A stretch of 64,000 bases of DNA from Vibrio metoecus (GCF_000696385.1 NZ_JJMN01000074.1:1-64000); one strand, 5' to 3'; counted from the first letter of the stretch, positions 9,582 to 19,944 are shown. Made by a program: numbers and translations. Notes: generated by a model from the letters alone, not told the origin.

Positions 9582-11418
9582 TTATTGTTTCAATGCTTGA
9601 TAAATGATTTCTGCCAACGCGTGACTAATCCCCGGCACTTTGGCGATTTCTTCAACAGATGCACGTTTCAATTCCTGCATACCACCCAAATATTTGAGTA
9701 GCGCTTGACGCCGTTTGGGCCCCACGCCTTCAATCCCCTCAAGCGTACTGGTACGACGGGTTTTTCCGCGCTGCGCTCGGTGTCCTGCAATCGCATGGTT
9801 ATGGCTTTCATCACGGATATGTTGAATCAAGTGCAACGCAGGCGCATCACTCGGTAAATGGAACTCGTCACCATCAATGGTGATCAGTGTTTCTAAACCG
9901 GGTTTTCGTGTCACCCCTTTTGCAATACCTATAATTCTTGGGTATTTTGGCCAATCTTGCCAGCATGACGAAATGATTTCGTAGGCACGATTGAGCTGCC
10001 CCTTTGCCGCCATCAATAAAAATAATGTCGGGAATTTTACTGCTATCAAGCTGCTTGCTGTAACGGCGCTCCAAAACCTGTGCCATTGCGGCATAATCAT
10101 CCCCACCCGAGATACCCGTGATGTTGTAACGCCGATACTCTTGCTTTAACGGACCATCTTGGTTAAACACCACACAAGAGGCGATAGTGCTTTCACCCAT
10201 AGTGTGCGAGATATCAAAACACTCCATGCGGGTAATCGTATCCATGCCGAGCTCTTCTTGCAGGGCTTTGAAACGTTGACCAATCGTCATTTTGTGATTC
10301 ATTTTGGTGGTGATCGCCGTCAAGGCGTTGGTATTGGCGAGTTTCAAATAGCGGCCTCGCGTTCCGGTCGGATTGACATGGAAAGTGACTTTACGCCCTG
10401 CAAGTTCACTGATCGCGGTTTGTAGCACCTCGGTTTCTTCGGTCAATCCTCGATTCAAAATGATCCGTGCCGGAATACTGCGAGCTTCACTGTGACTTAA
10501 ATAATATTGGCTTAAAAAGCTCTCAAACACTTCTACCTGCGAGGTGTCACTTGGAATTTTCGGGAAATGGCTACGACTGCCGAGCACTTTGCCTTGGCGG
10601 ATCATCAAAATATGGATGCAAGCAATGCCAATTTCTTGTGCAAAGCCAAGTACATCCAGGTCTTCCAAACTGTCGTCAGACACAAACTGCTGCTCTTGCA
10701 CGCGGCGAATGGCTTGAATTTGGTCACGTGCTTTAGCGGCATCTTCAAAGCGCAGCTCACGGCTCGCCTGTTCCATTTTCTCAACCAGAATCGACAATAC
10801 TTGATTGTCTTTGCCTTGCAGAAAAAGGCGCAGGTAATGGACGATCTCTTGATAGCCTTCGTCAGAAATCAACCCTTTAACACAAGGTCCGGCACAACGC
10901 CCAATCTGATACATCAAGCAAGGACGAGTACGGTTACTGTACACCGTATCTTCACACTGGCGAACTGGGAATATCTTTTGAATCAAATGCAGGGTTTCAC
11001 GCACCGCCCCCGAATCCGGATAAGGCCCGAAATATTCACCACGGCGTTTTTTAGTACCACGATGTGAGGAAAGTCGCGGGTGCTTGTGCGCACTTAAGAA
11101 GATATAGGGGTAAGACTTATCATCACGCAGTAGCACGTTGTACTTAGGCAGATACTGCTTGATGTAATTGTGCTCAAGGATCAGTGCTTCCGTTTCGGTG
11201 TGAGTGACCGTCACGTCAATCTTGGCGTATGTTTGCTTTACCAGAGCTTTGGTTTTTTCGCTGTCGAGATTCTTGCGAAAATAGCTGGTTAGACGCTTTT
11301 TGAGGTCTTTGGCTTTACCGACATAAATCACTTCAGCCTCAGCGTTGTACATACGGTACACGCCGGGCTGGTTGGTGACTGTCTTAAGAAAGGGGGCAGA
11401 ATCAAACTGTGTCGACAC
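9582..11418 (-). CDS. uvrC: Excinuclease ABC subunit C, one frameshift in this sequence
   Basis: Nuclease subunit of UvrABC nucleotide excision repair; makes the 3' and 5' cuts around a lesion. Domains in order: GIY-YIG nuclease (GVYRMY and [14 protein letters not shown], residues 18-50), Cys cluster region ([13 protein letters not shown], near 160), UVR domain (about 200-235) that binds UvrB, the RNase H-like endonuclease domain, and a C-terminal helix-hairpin-helix pair. One extra base in the C4 run at 9999-10002 breaks the frame after DGGKG. Deleting it gives [11 protein letters not shown] and 611 aa, normal for UvrC. Directly follows varA, whose stop it meets at 11418. Confidence 0.96.
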
Positions 11419-12062
11419 TATAACTTCTCAGTATCTAAGATCCCGTGTCGGATAGCTAAGTGGGTTAATTCCACATCACCGTTGATATTCAGCTTGGCGA
11501 ACAAACGGTAGCGGTAGCTGTTAACGGTTTTCGGACTCAGACTGAGCTGTTCAGAAATGTCCGTCACCTTCTGACCTTTCGTGATCATCAGCATGATCTG
11601 TAATTCACGTTCGGAGAGATCAGCAAAAGGATTTTCAGAGGCGGGCGAAAACTGGCTCAACGCCATTTGCTGCGCAATTTCTGGAGAAATGTAACGCTGA
11701 CCGCTGTGAACGATACGGATCGCATTGACCATTTCATCCGGTGCCGCGCCCTTAGTGAGATAACCTGCGGCACCCGCTTGCATCACTTTGGTTGGGAACG
11801 GATTTTCGGTATGTACCGTCAATACGATAATTTTAATGTCTGGATTAACACGTAACAGCTTCTTGGTTGCCTCTAAGCCACCAATACCCGGCATGTTCAT
11901 ATCCATTAAAATGACGTCTGCATGGTTCGCACGACACCATTTTACTGCTTCTTCACCGCTGTCAGCTTCCCCTGCTACTTTCATTCCACGGACGTCTTCA
12001 ATAATACGTCGTATCCCTGTGCGAACCAGCTCGTGATCATCTACAAGGAAAACACTAATCAA
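11418..12062 (-). CDS. varA: Response regulator VarA (GacA/UvrY family)
   Basis: Response regulator of the VarS/VarA system, which switches on the Csr small RNAs and so relieves CsrA, feeding into virulence and quorum sensing in V. cholerae. Receiver domain at residues 1-120 with acidic pocket DD at 8-9 and phospho-acceptor D54 in MDMNMPG; LuxR-type helix-turn-helix at about 150-205. I choose the TTG at 12062: it has GTGGAG eight bases upstream and places the acceptor at D54 in a 214-aa protein, as in GacA/UvrY. The longer reading frame to 12101 adds a tail not typical of the family. First gene of varA-uvrC. Confidence 0.95.
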   Translation of the reverse strand: MISVFLVDDHELVRTGIRRIIEDVRGMKVAGEADSGEEAVKWCRANHADVILMDMNMPGIGGLEATKKLLRVNPDIKIIVLTVHTENPFPTKVMQAGAAGYLTKGAAPDEMVNAIRIVHSGQRYISPEIAQQMALSQFSPASENPFADLSERELQIMLMITKGQKVTDISEQLSLSPKTVNSYRYRLFAKLNINGDVELTHLAIRHGILDTEKL

Positions 12063-12101
12063 ACTTGTATCTCCACACTTATCTATTGGCTCTGCACCCA
12101 C

Positions 12102-12437
12102 CGAGACAGTGGATTACAGCGAAGTTACCCCAACCAACGCGGGCAACTTTTCTCTCGTGAATATGATCTGAAACCTACACTTTAGCAAGCACTTATTTTT
12201 CAAAGTGTCGAATCGCACATGTGGCACATAAAAATCAATAAGTTAATGAAAATCATATTCGACCAATTGAAAGCTTTGGTGAATGTTTTCACTCATTTTC
12301 ACCGTATGTTTTCAATTGTCTTCAGCCGATGATTGGCCTTCTCTGCCGACACAAATCACAATGCGATGTAATCAGCTTCACGATCAGTATAATGTGCCTG
12401 CGCAAAACTGTATGAGTGTCTATAAAGGTGAGTCAGA
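12102..12437. other. Intergenic region varA-polB
   Basis: Divergent promoter region of about 335 bases. I looked for a LexA box (CTG-N10-CAG) because polB is SOS-induced in E. coli, and found none on inspection. TATAATGTG at about 12389 could be a -10 for polB, without a clear -35. Confidence 0.4.
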
Positions 12438-14801
12438 TTGAAGATTGAACAAGGGTTTGTATTAACACGTCACGCTCGTGATGTGGCAGGACAAACCCAA
12501 ATTGAACTTTGGCTTGCCACACCTTCAGGCCCTACGCAACTGATCATACGCGGTGAGCGCCCTGTGTTTTTTATTGAACAATCCGCTTGCTCAGAGACTG
12601 AGTCGGTTGCCACACAACTGGCATTGAAGCCTTCGTTTTCCCGCCTCCCCCTGCGTAGCTTCCAAGACCAAGCCCTCACCGCGTGTTACACCAACACCAT
12701 TCGAGATAGCCAAACCTTAGCGGAAAAACTGGCTCACGCGGACATTTTAACGTTCGAGGCCGATATCCGTTTGGCTGACCGTTTTCTGATGGAGCGCTTT
12801 ATCCAAGGTAGCATCGAATTTACCGGTCAGATCACCGATTTCGGCCATTATCGCCAAGTTCAACAAGCTAAATGTCGACAAGGTGATTACCTACCGACGC
12901 TGAATATGGTGTCGCTAGACATCGAATGCTCCGAAAAAGGGCTGCTTTACTCGGTGGGTTTGGATAGCCCGATGGACAGCCGAGTGATTATGATCGGCCA
13001 AGCGGAACCTGCGGAGACGCCAATTCAATGGGTCGAAGATGAATATCAGTTACTCAAGGCGCTTATCGCATGGTTTGAGCAGTTTGATCCCGATGTGATT
13101 ATAGGTTGGAGTGTGGTGGATTTCGATTTCCGGCTGCTGCATAAGCGTGCGGAATTCCACAAACTGAAACTCACCATTGGCCGAGCCCAGCAACCGAGCT
13201 TCTTCCGCACGGCGAGCCAAACGCAACAAGGCTTTATCAGCATTCCCGGACGTGTGGTGCTCGATGGTATCGATACCCTAAAAACCGCGACTTACCATTT
13301 TCGTTCATGGTCTTTGGAGTCCGTCTCGCAAGAGCTACTCGGCGAAGGAAAAGCGATTCATAACATGCATGACCGGATGGACGAAATTAACCAAATGTTT
13401 CGCCATGATAAACCCTCGCTCGCTCGTTACAACCTGCAAGACTGCGTGCTTGTGAATAAAATTTTTGCCATAACTCATCTGCTCGATTTCGCCATTCAGC
13501 GTTCGCGTTTAACAGGTGTCGAGTTAGACCGCATTGGTGGCTCTGTTGCCGCGTTTACCAATTTGTATCTGCCGCAACTGCACCGTGCAGGGTATGTGGC
13601 ACCGAATTTACAACCAGAAAACTGGGTAGCCAGTCCCGGTGGTTACGTGATGGATTCGATTCCGGGGCTGTATGACTCGGTACTCGTGCTCGATTTTAAA
13701 AGCCTCTACCCTTCAATTATTCGCTCATTTTTGATTGACCCACTGGGCCTGATTGAAGGGTTAAAGCAACCAGTAGGCAAACAAACCGATCACGCGGTTC
13801 CGGGCTTTCGCGGCGGTCAATTTCATCGCAGCAAACACTTTTTGCCTGAGATGATCGAAAAGCTATGGGCAGCGCGCGATGAAGCCAAACGCAACCAAGA
13901 AAAGGCTTTTTCGCAAGCGATCAAAATCATCATGAACTCGTTTTATGGCGTGCTTGGCTCATCAGGCTGCCGCTTTTTTGATGCGCGATTGGCATCGAGC
14001 ATTACCATGCGCGGCCATGAAATCATGATCCAAACAAAACAATTGATTGAAGCGCGCGGCTATCAAGTGATTTATGGCGATACAGACTCAACTTTCGTTG
14101 CGCTGGGTGGGCCGTTCTCTCAGCAAGATGCAGATAAAATTGGTCACACTTTGGTGAGCGAAATCAATCAATGGTGGACAGATCACCTCCAACAAGAGTA
14201 TGCGCTAACGTCGATTTTGGAGCTCGAATACGAAACCCACTATCGCCGATTCCTGATGCCAACCATTCGCGGCTCAGAAACGGGCTCCAAAAAGCGCTAT
14301 GCCGGTTTAAAAGGAGAGGGGGACAATGAACAGCTGATTTTTAAAGGTTTGGAAAGCGCACGCACCGATTGGACACCGCTCGCACAACGTTTTCAACATC
14401 AGCTTTATCAATTGATTTTCCACGGACAGGATCCAGAATCCTATATTCGAACTATCGTAGAACAGACATTAGCAGGCCAATTGGATGAGCAATTGGTGTA
14501 TCAAAAGCGCCTACGCCGACGGTTGCATGAATACCAAAAGAATGTGCCGCCGCAAGTGCGCGCAGCCAGAATGGCGGATGAAATTAATGCCAAACTCGGG
14601 AGGCCACTACAGTACCAGTACCGTGGCAGCATTGAATATTTGATCACCGTGAATGGACCCGAACCCAAAGAGTATTCCAAAAGTCCAATGGATTATCAGC
14701 ATTACATCGACAAGCAACTCAAACCAGTCGCAGACGCTATTCTGCCTTTTATCGGCAAACACTTTGACGAACTTATTGCACCTCAGCTGGGGTTGTTTTG
14801 A
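12438..14801 (+). CDS. polB: DNA polymerase II
   Basis: Family B DNA polymerase with 3'-5' proofreading, used in replication restart and lesion bypass. The 787-aa length matches the family (E. coli 783). Exonuclease motif I is SLDIECSEKG near residue 158. Polymerase motif A DFKSLYPSIIRSF near 418, motif B KIIMNSFYGVLGS near 500 and motif C IYGDTDST near 545 are all intact. The start is a TTG with GGTGAG upstream. It runs alone, convergent with the EIIC-EAL gene, and the two coding regions overlap by 29 bases (14773-14801). Confidence 0.97.
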   Translation: MKIEQGFVLTRHARDVAGQTQIELWLATPSGPTQLIIRGERPVFFIEQSACSETESVATQLALKPSFSRLPLRSFQDQALTACYTNTIRDSQTLAEKLAHADILTFEADIRLADRFLMERFIQGSIEFTGQITDFGHYRQVQQAKCRQGDYLPTLNMVSLDIECSEKGLLYSVGLDSPMDSRVIMIGQAEPAETPIQWVEDEYQLLKALIAWFEQFDPDVIIGWSVVDFDFRLLHKRAEFHKLKLTIGRAQQPSFFRTASQTQQGFISIPGRVVLDGIDTLKTATYHFRSWSLESVSQELLGEGKAIHNMHDRMDEINQMFRHDKPSLARYNLQDCVLVNKIFAITHLLDFAIQRSRLTGVELDRIGGSVAAFTNLYLPQLHRAGYVAPNLQPENWVASPGGYVMDSIPGLYDSVLVLDFKSLYPSIIRSFLIDPLGLIEGLKQPVGKQTDHAVPGFRGGQFHRSKHFLPEMIEKLWAARDEAKRNQEKAFSQAIKIIMNSFYGVLGSSGCRFFDARLASSITMRGHEIMIQTKQLIEARGYQVIYGDTDSTFVALGGPFSQQDADKIGHTLVSEINQWWTDHLQQEYALTSILELEYETHYRRFLMPTIRGSETGSKKRYAGLKGEGDNEQLIFKGLESARTDWTPLAQRFQHQLYQLIFHGQDPESYIRTIVEQTLAGQLDEQLVYQKRLRRRLHEYQKNVPPQVRAARMADEINAKLGRPLQYQYRGSIEYLITVNGPEPKEYSKSPMDYQHYIDKQLKPVADAILPFIGKHFDELIAPQLGLF

Positions 14802-16887
14802 GCATATTACGTTCTTGCACGAATGCCACTAAATGTTCACGAGTGAGAGATTTACTATAGAACCAGCCTTGTACTGAGAAAGGGTATTCATCTCCCATCG
14901 CGTCTAATTGCTCTTGGGTTTCGACCCCTTCGACGACGGTTTCAAGCTCAAGGGAATGGGCAACCAACTGCAAATTGGCAAACACTTTACGGCCTTTTTC
15001 AGAGACCAAAGCCAGCACAAAGGAGCGGTCAATCTTGATCCCATCGACATCAAAACGGTGCAAATAGCTCAACGAAGAGTAACCGGTACCAAAATCATCA
15101 ATATAAATTTTAACGCCGAGTTGATGGAGCTGATTAAATACCCAAGTCAAACGCTGTTCATCCGCCAGTAGACTTTCTTCCGTCAACTCAATGTGAATCA
15201 ACCCAGCGACGGGACGAATGATCTCTTCAATCCGTGACATCACCGTTAAATCAACTAAGGTATCCGCCGTAAGGTTAATACTAACGGGAACGTAAACGCC
15301 CAACGCGTTGAGTTTATGAACATCCCGCACCGCCTGCTTTACCACCCATAAGTTCATTTCTTTCATCAGCCCCGCTTTGGCAAGCGAAGGTAAAAAAAGG
15401 GCTGGGGATAACACATTACCTTGTTGATCTTTGGCTCGAATTAAAGCTTCACATCCAATAACTCGCCCAGTGCGATGACAAACTTGCGGCTGATACTCTA
15501 GGCAAAACTCTTTGCTGCTCATCATTTGCAGTTGTTGCTCAACCTTCAATTGTTCACGCTCTTGTTTTTGCGCCAATGCAATCGGGTCATCTTGCAAGTG
15601 TTCCGCTTCTTCTTGACGACGGGTGTACATAGTATCTAGCGAAGGAATACGGATAACCTGCTTGCCATACTGTTCATTGAGTCGTAACACCGAAGGCAGA
15701 TACAAAACGCAACCAAGAAAAATGTTGAACAGTTGCAGTAACAAAGCGTGCCAGTCGCCATTCGTCGCAATCCACGCATTAAGAAAGATCGGACTATTAA
15801 ACGGAACGGAAACCGTAGGATACGCTACCCATCCAGACGTGACCGCCCACAAAGACACCACCACGTTCATCATTGGTACCAACAAAAAAGGCAGAAATAA
15901 TCTGGGATTCAAAATCAGTGGCAAACCAAATAGGAAAATTTCATTCACATTGATAAACCCGATAGGAATACTGGCTAAGGCCAGCAATCGTATCGATTTT
16001 TGCTTACTAAACAGCAAAATTGATAATGCCAGTGAGAAAGTGGCACCACTGCCTCCAATAAATACAAAAGTGCCCATAAAAGACAGGTTCATCGGATACG
16101 GAGCACTTTCCCCAATCAATAAGTAGGACTCAGAAAGCTGACTCGCCTCTTGTAATCGCTCTACTAAGGGTAATAAAGCGTAATAACCGTGGATGCCGAA
16201 AAACCAAAGCAGCGAGTTTAGACTGGCGAATGTTAAGCCGAAGGAATAAGGGTCATTGGCATAATCAAAATGCATCAAGCTTGCAAAGATCTGACGAGTG
16301 ATCGGGCCAAATAAAATTAAATTTATGCCCACCACAACCATGGCCGTCAGTGCCGCAGGCAACACCAGATTGAGTGACTCACGTACTATGCTGCCAGCAC
16401 TGTTTGAGTGGGTTAAGTGTAAGACCGGATAACGCATCAACCAAGCTATCAGCGGAATAGCATAAATTGGCGTGATCAGTGCTGTGATGATTTGAAACGT
16501 TGGCAAATTATTCTCGGCACTCACCGAAGCTGATGAGACCACCAAATAAATGATGCTCAATAGCGCAATCGGGGGACGTGGCAAATGCCAATGCATGGCC
16601 AGCAGATATGAGATGGTGGCCGTCATCAAATAAGGAAAGGTTTCGGCGATCACTTGGTTCGCGCGATACAAAATCAAAACCCATTCAGGACGGCCACCGC
16701 TAAACAGCTCGCCCATGCTGGCAATAAACAGGACAAAGGAAGAGATCATCAAGCACGGGATCAGCCACACCATTCCTTCACGAATCGAATGCATCGCTGA
16801 AACAAGGTATTGAGAAACCTTGGTTAACTCATTTTTTCTCACCGTAGGTAAGTACTTATTAAAACTCAGCATGCTAAAGAGGCTCAA
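14773..16887 (-). CDS. PTS EIIC-like membrane domain fused to an EAL c-di-GMP phosphodiesterase
   Basis: 704-aa inner-membrane protein. Residues about 20-390 look like a phosphotransferase-system EIIC sugar permease of the lactose/cellobiose type: many hydrophobic segments, FGIHGYYALLPL and the stretch VNEIFLFGLPLILNPRLF. Residues about 450-695 are an EAL domain with catalytic motifs preserved: CEALIRA, ELTEESL, DDFGTGYSSLSYL, KIDRSF and VVEGVET. It should cleave c-di-GMP to pGpG. No EIIA or EIIB domain or gene is adjacent, so the EIIC part may sense rather than import a sugar; that is inference. A weakly polar linker (about 390-450) joins the halves. Convergent overlap with polB. Confidence 0.88.
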   Translation of the reverse strand: MSLFSMLSFNKYLPTVRKNELTKVSQYLVSAMHSIREGMVWLIPCLMISSFVLFIASMGELFSGGRPEWVLILYRANQVIAETFPYLMTATISYLLAMHWHLPRPPIALLSIIYLVVSSASVSAENNLPTFQIITALITPIYAIPLIAWLMRYPVLHLTHSNSAGSIVRESLNLVLPAALTAMVVVGINLILFGPITRQIFASLMHFDYANDPYSFGLTFASLNSLLWFFGIHGYYALLPLVERLQEASQLSESYLLIGESAPYPMNLSFMGTFVFIGGSGATFSLALSILLFSKQKSIRLLALASIPIGFINVNEIFLFGLPLILNPRLFLPFLLVPMMNVVVSLWAVTSGWVAYPTVSVPFNSPIFLNAWIATNGDWHALLLQLFNIFLGCVLYLPSVLRLNEQYGKQVIRIPSLDTMYTRRQEEAEHLQDDPIALAQKQEREQLKVEQQLQMMSSKEFCLEYQPQVCHRTGRVIGCEALIRAKDQQGNVLSPALFLPSLAKAGLMKEMNLWVVKQAVRDVHKLNALGVYVPVSINLTADTLVDLTVMSRIEEIIRPVAGLIHIELTEESLLADEQRLTWVFNQLHQLGVKIYIDDFGTGYSSLSYLHRFDVDGIKIDRSFVLALVSEKGRKVFANLQLVAHSLELETVVEGVETQEQLDAMGDEYPFSVQGWFYSKSLTREHLVAFVQERNMLKTTPAEVQ

Positions 16888-16980
16888 GTGACGCGTATTA
16901 AAAACTTAGCACACTAATTTCTTTATCAATAAATGATTCAGCGGTTAAAACTTATACTTACTGCTTATTCTCAAAAAAGA

Positions 16981-17748
16981 CTAACCAATTCGAAACTCGG
17001 TTTTTTGATATTGAGACACCAGCCAAGGACCAAAACTATCGAGTAAACCAACCACCGAGCGTTTGGGAATTGCACGGGGTTTTAGTAGCAAGCCAAGGCG
17101 GTCAATCTCAAGCTGCTTCTCTGGGTGATAGCGTAGGAAATGGGTACCGCATTCGATCGGGTCATCAAACCACTGCTTGTCGCGGTACATAATCAGCGAA
17201 TAGCTGGCACGCAGTAGCTTTTTGGCCACCATCTGCTGAGCCATGATCTGTTCTTGCTCGGTTGCGGCTTTGGCAATTTTATCTCGGTAATAGGCAAGCC
17301 AATCCCCCACATCCATATTCCAATGTTTGGCAATTTCCCAACTGGGCTCGTAGTGACCAAAACACTCCGCCAGATCATCGCCATATATGCACACACAGCA
17401 ATGGCGCAGCATAAAACCCCAAGAGAAAATCGCCTCTAAGGTCGCGATTTCTTCAACCGTTGCAAGTTTGATGGATACATCAGTGATCCACGGATAACTT
17501 TTCTGAAAACGCCAACGAATCGTGTTGATTAAGGTCGCGCGGTTTTCTTCAAAAGAGCCATAGGTCACTACCACGACATCGAGGTTGGAGCGATTCGGCT
17601 TGGCCGTTTTTCGCGCCACGCTGCCGTAGAGGTAAATGCTGTGTAATGCCTGCCCTGCCCCTGCGCGCCAAAAGCGCACCAAATCGGCAATCGCGTTTTG
17701 ATATTCAGGTTGAAAAGGTTGCTTGGGGTCAATCACCGGCAGAGTCAT
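16981..17748 (-). CDS. Nucleotidyltransferase-like protein
   Basis: 255-aa soluble protein. Residues 38-62 resemble the minimal nucleotidyltransferase core: YLYGSVARKT, then SNLDVVVV. The usual metal-binding pair after the GS motif is D-x-D; here it reads N-L-D, so the first Asp is Asn. A second half (about 100-255), mostly helical and rich in Trp, resembles the C-terminal part of aminoglycoside-nucleotidyltransferase-type proteins. Substrate unknown, and catalysis is doubtful given the change. It stands alone between the EIIC-EAL gene and efpL. Confidence 0.65.
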   Translation of the reverse strand: MTLPVIDPKQPFQPEYQNAIADLVRFWRAGAGQALHSIYLYGSVARKTAKPNRSNLDVVVVTYGSFEENRATLINTIRWRFQKSYPWITDVSIKLATVEEIATLEAIFSWGFMLRHCCVCIYGDDLAECFGHYEPSWEIAKHWNMDVGDWLAYYRDKIAKAATEQEQIMAQQMVAKKLLRASYSLIMYRDKQWFDDPIECGTHFLRYHPEKQLEIDRLGLLLKPRAIPKRSVVGLLDSFGPWLVSQYQKTEFRIG

Positions 17749-17966
17749 ACCGCTCCATACTCGCTTAATTTGTACAGGCCTTATGTTCTATGATGCGTGA
17801 CCATCAATCAATAGCAGACTTACCCCACTGGCGAGCAATCAACCAGTCAAACCTTAATTCTTAGCCACGGTGCACGCACCACGTCACGTAGCAGGGGGAG
17901 AGATATTCCTTTTCTCCCCTTCCTTTAGTTATAATGCTGCCACTTTTTACACGAAGGATATATTTC

Positions 17967-18533
17967 ATGCCAAAGGCAAGTGAACTCAAAAAAGGTTTTG
18001 CCATCATTTCTAACGGTAAGACTCTGCTGATCAAAGATATCGAAGTGACCACTCCTGGTGGCCGCGGCGGTTCTAAAATCTACAAACTACGTTGTACTGA
18101 CCTAAACACAGGCGCACGCGTAGATGAGCGTTACAAATCTGATGACGTTCTGGATACCGTAGAAATGAACAAACGTCCGATCTCTTTCTCTTACATTGAT
18201 GGCGATGAGTATGTCTTCATGAACAATGACGACTACACCCCATACAACTTCAAGAAAGATGAAATCGAAGACGAACTGCTGTTCATCACTGAAGAAATTC
18301 AAGGCATGAGCGTAGTATTGGTTGACGGTGAAGCGGTTGCGATTGAACTGCCATCTTCTGTTGAAATGGTGATTGAAGAGACGGATCCATCAATCAAAGG
18401 TGCTTCTGCCTCTTCTCGTACTAAACCAGCGCGTATGCCAACTGGATTAGTGGTTCAAGTTCCAGAGTACATTGCAACGGGCGATCGTATCGTTATCAAT
18501 ACTGCTGAACGCAAATTCATGAACCGAGCGTAA
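17967..18533 (+). CDS. efpL: Elongation factor P-like protein EfpL (YeiP)
   Basis: Paralogue of EF-P that binds the ribosome between P and E sites and relieves stalling at polyproline and some other motifs. The 188-aa protein has three beta domains: KOW-like 1-65, OB 66-130 and C-terminal OB 131-188. The loop that meets the P-site tRNA reads TPGGRGGSK with Arg at its tip instead of the modified Lys of canonical EF-P, the hallmark of YeiP/EfpL. It needs no EpmA modification. The ATG follows GAAGGA. yciU starts four bases after its stop, so the two form an operon. Confidence 0.95.
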   Translation: MPKASELKKGFAIISNGKTLLIKDIEVTTPGGRGGSKIYKLRCTDLNTGARVDERYKSDDVLDTVEMNKRPISFSYIDGDEYVFMNNDDYTPYNFKKDEIEDELLFITEEIQGMSVVLVDGEAVAIELPSSVEMVIEETDPSIKGASASSRTKPARMPTGLVVQVPEYIATGDRIVINTAERKFMNRA

Positions 18534-18537
18534 TCTT

Positions 18538-18858
18538 ATGGCTGAGCTTATTTCTATCGACGACACCATTGATACCGCATACGACATTTTCTTGGAAATG
18601 GCGCCAGATAACCTCGAGCCTGCTGACGTGATTCTGTTCACGGCACAGTTTGACGATCGCGGCGCGGCTGAAATGGTTGATGTCGGCGATGACTGGGATG
18701 ATCAAGTGGGCTTTGAAGTCGATAAGGAAATCTACGCCGAAGTACACATTGGTCTGGTGAACGAAGAAAATGATGTGCTGGACGATGTGTTCGCCCGTAT
18801 GTTGATCAGTCGTGACCCAGATCAGAAGTTTTGCCATATGCTGTGGAAGCGTGACTAA
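18538..18858 (+). CDS. yciU: DUF440 family acidic protein (YciU/HI1450-like)
   Basis: Small, very acidic cytoplasmic protein of 106 aa. The family, known from Haemophilus HI1450 and E. coli YciU, has been proposed to mimic double-stranded DNA because of its charge pattern. Asp and Glu are spread through the whole chain (for example VDVGDDWDDQ near 62 and NEENDVLDDV near 85). Cotranscribed with efpL; a strong terminator follows. The cellular role is not settled. Confidence 0.88.
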   Translation: MAELISIDDTIDTAYDIFLEMAPDNLEPADVILFTAQFDDRGAAEMVDVGDDWDDQVGFEVDKEIYAEVHIGLVNEENDVLDDVFARMLISRDPDQKFCHMLWKRD

Positions 18859-18864
18859 ACTTCT

Positions 18865-18896
18865 CAACGCCAGCTTTCGAGCTGGCGTTGCTCTTT
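18865..18896 (+). terminator. efpL-yciU terminator
   Basis: Ten-base-pair perfect stem, CAACGCCAGC (18865-18874) and GCTGGCGTTG (18881-18890), followed by CTCTTT. Confidence 0.8.
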
Positions 18897-18996
18897 ATTG
18901 ACATTCCAAGATGTTAGATTGAGACATAAACCCAAGCCTTATCACAAAAAATTCCGCTAAACTTAACTCAAGTGCAATCAAACTGTGAGTTAGACG

Positions 18997-19944
18997 ATGC
19001 GATTCCTCCCATTGCTTAGCCTTATTTGTACACTGGTGGCTTTTCCTAGTCTGGCTAACGAATACCGTTACGGGCCATTCATCAATTACGCCCAAGCGCC
19101 TCTCGCCAGCCATTCCCTTACTCCACAGCTACGCGACGGATTTTCACTCCCGCAGGATAGCCAAGAGCTATTTGGTGGATTTTCTGCTGCCAGTATCTGG
19201 AGTGATAGTCCGGGTTATGAGGGAGATTTCTACCAAAACCAGTTCACCTTAGGTCTTAAATGGCAGTTTGCACCCCGTTGGCAGGCGGAGCTAAGCTATC
19301 GGTTTAGTCAGGCGTGGGATAACCAGTTGGATTCGCTGACCATGGGATTTCATGACCTGTTTGGTCTGGATCAAAATGGGCGTGATAGTGTTGATAAACA
19401 CCGTTTTCATATTGCCGTTCCAGAGCACAAGATTGCGTGGGATGACTTTTCTGGCTCCACTCTCAGCAGCGCCTTTTCTGTTTACACGCAGTACCAAATC
19501 CACACTTCAGAGCAGCATGGTCTTTCACTCGGTGCTACGCTCTATTACAACCAAAATGGCTTATTACGCTTAAACCGTTTTGAGCAAGCACTGCAACTGA
19601 ACTACACCTATCAGCAGGACGCGCATCGAATTTATGGCCTGCTTAGCGTAGTTCATCACAATAGTGCGACAGGCACGCTACCAACGAAAAAATCGACCCT
19701 CACTCTGGCAGCGGGTTATGAGTACCAACTCAATACCAAGCACCACTTGTTTAGCTCTTTTCATTTTTATCAAGGCACAGTGGAAAGCCCCAAGGAGCTT
19801 GAGAAACCCGCAACAGAATATGTGCTGGGTTATCGCTACGTAATGCCATCCAGCGCCTTGGAGCTTGCGTTAACTGAAAACGTCTTCAGCACCGATAACA
19901 GCACCGATATTGCGCTGCACATCAGTTATCGCTATCGCTTGTAG
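18997..19944 (+). CDS. DUF3187 family outer-membrane protein
   Basis: 315-aa protein with a signal peptide (MRFLPLLSLICTLVAFPSLA, cut near residue 20). The rest alternates polar and hydrophobic residues with many aromatic strand ends (FTLGLKW, AELSYRF, LSLGATLYY, YVLGYRY) and ends in YRYRL, the pattern of an outer-membrane beta barrel. Best family match I know is DUF3187. No enzymatic motif is evident. It is placed between efpL-yciU and hutC but has no evident tie to either. Confidence 0.78.
   Translation: MRFLPLLSLICTLVAFPSLANEYRYGPFINYAQAPLASHSLTPQLRDGFSLPQDSQELFGGFSAASIWSDSPGYEGDFYQNQFTLGLKWQFAPRWQAELSYRFSQAWDNQLDSLTMGFHDLFGLDQNGRDSVDKHRFHIAVPEHKIAWDDFSGSTLSSAFSVYTQYQIHTSEQHGLSLGATLYYNQNGLLRLNRFEQALQLNYTYQQDAHRIYGLLSVVHHNSATGTLPTKKSTLTLAAGYEYQLNTKHHLFSSFHFYQGTVESPKELEKPATEYVLGYRYVMPSSALELALTENVFSTDNSTDIALHISYRYRL

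Noticed and set aside
12102..12437. LexA box for polB, as in E. coli
   Set aside because: Each CTG in this region was checked and none is followed by CAG at ten bases.
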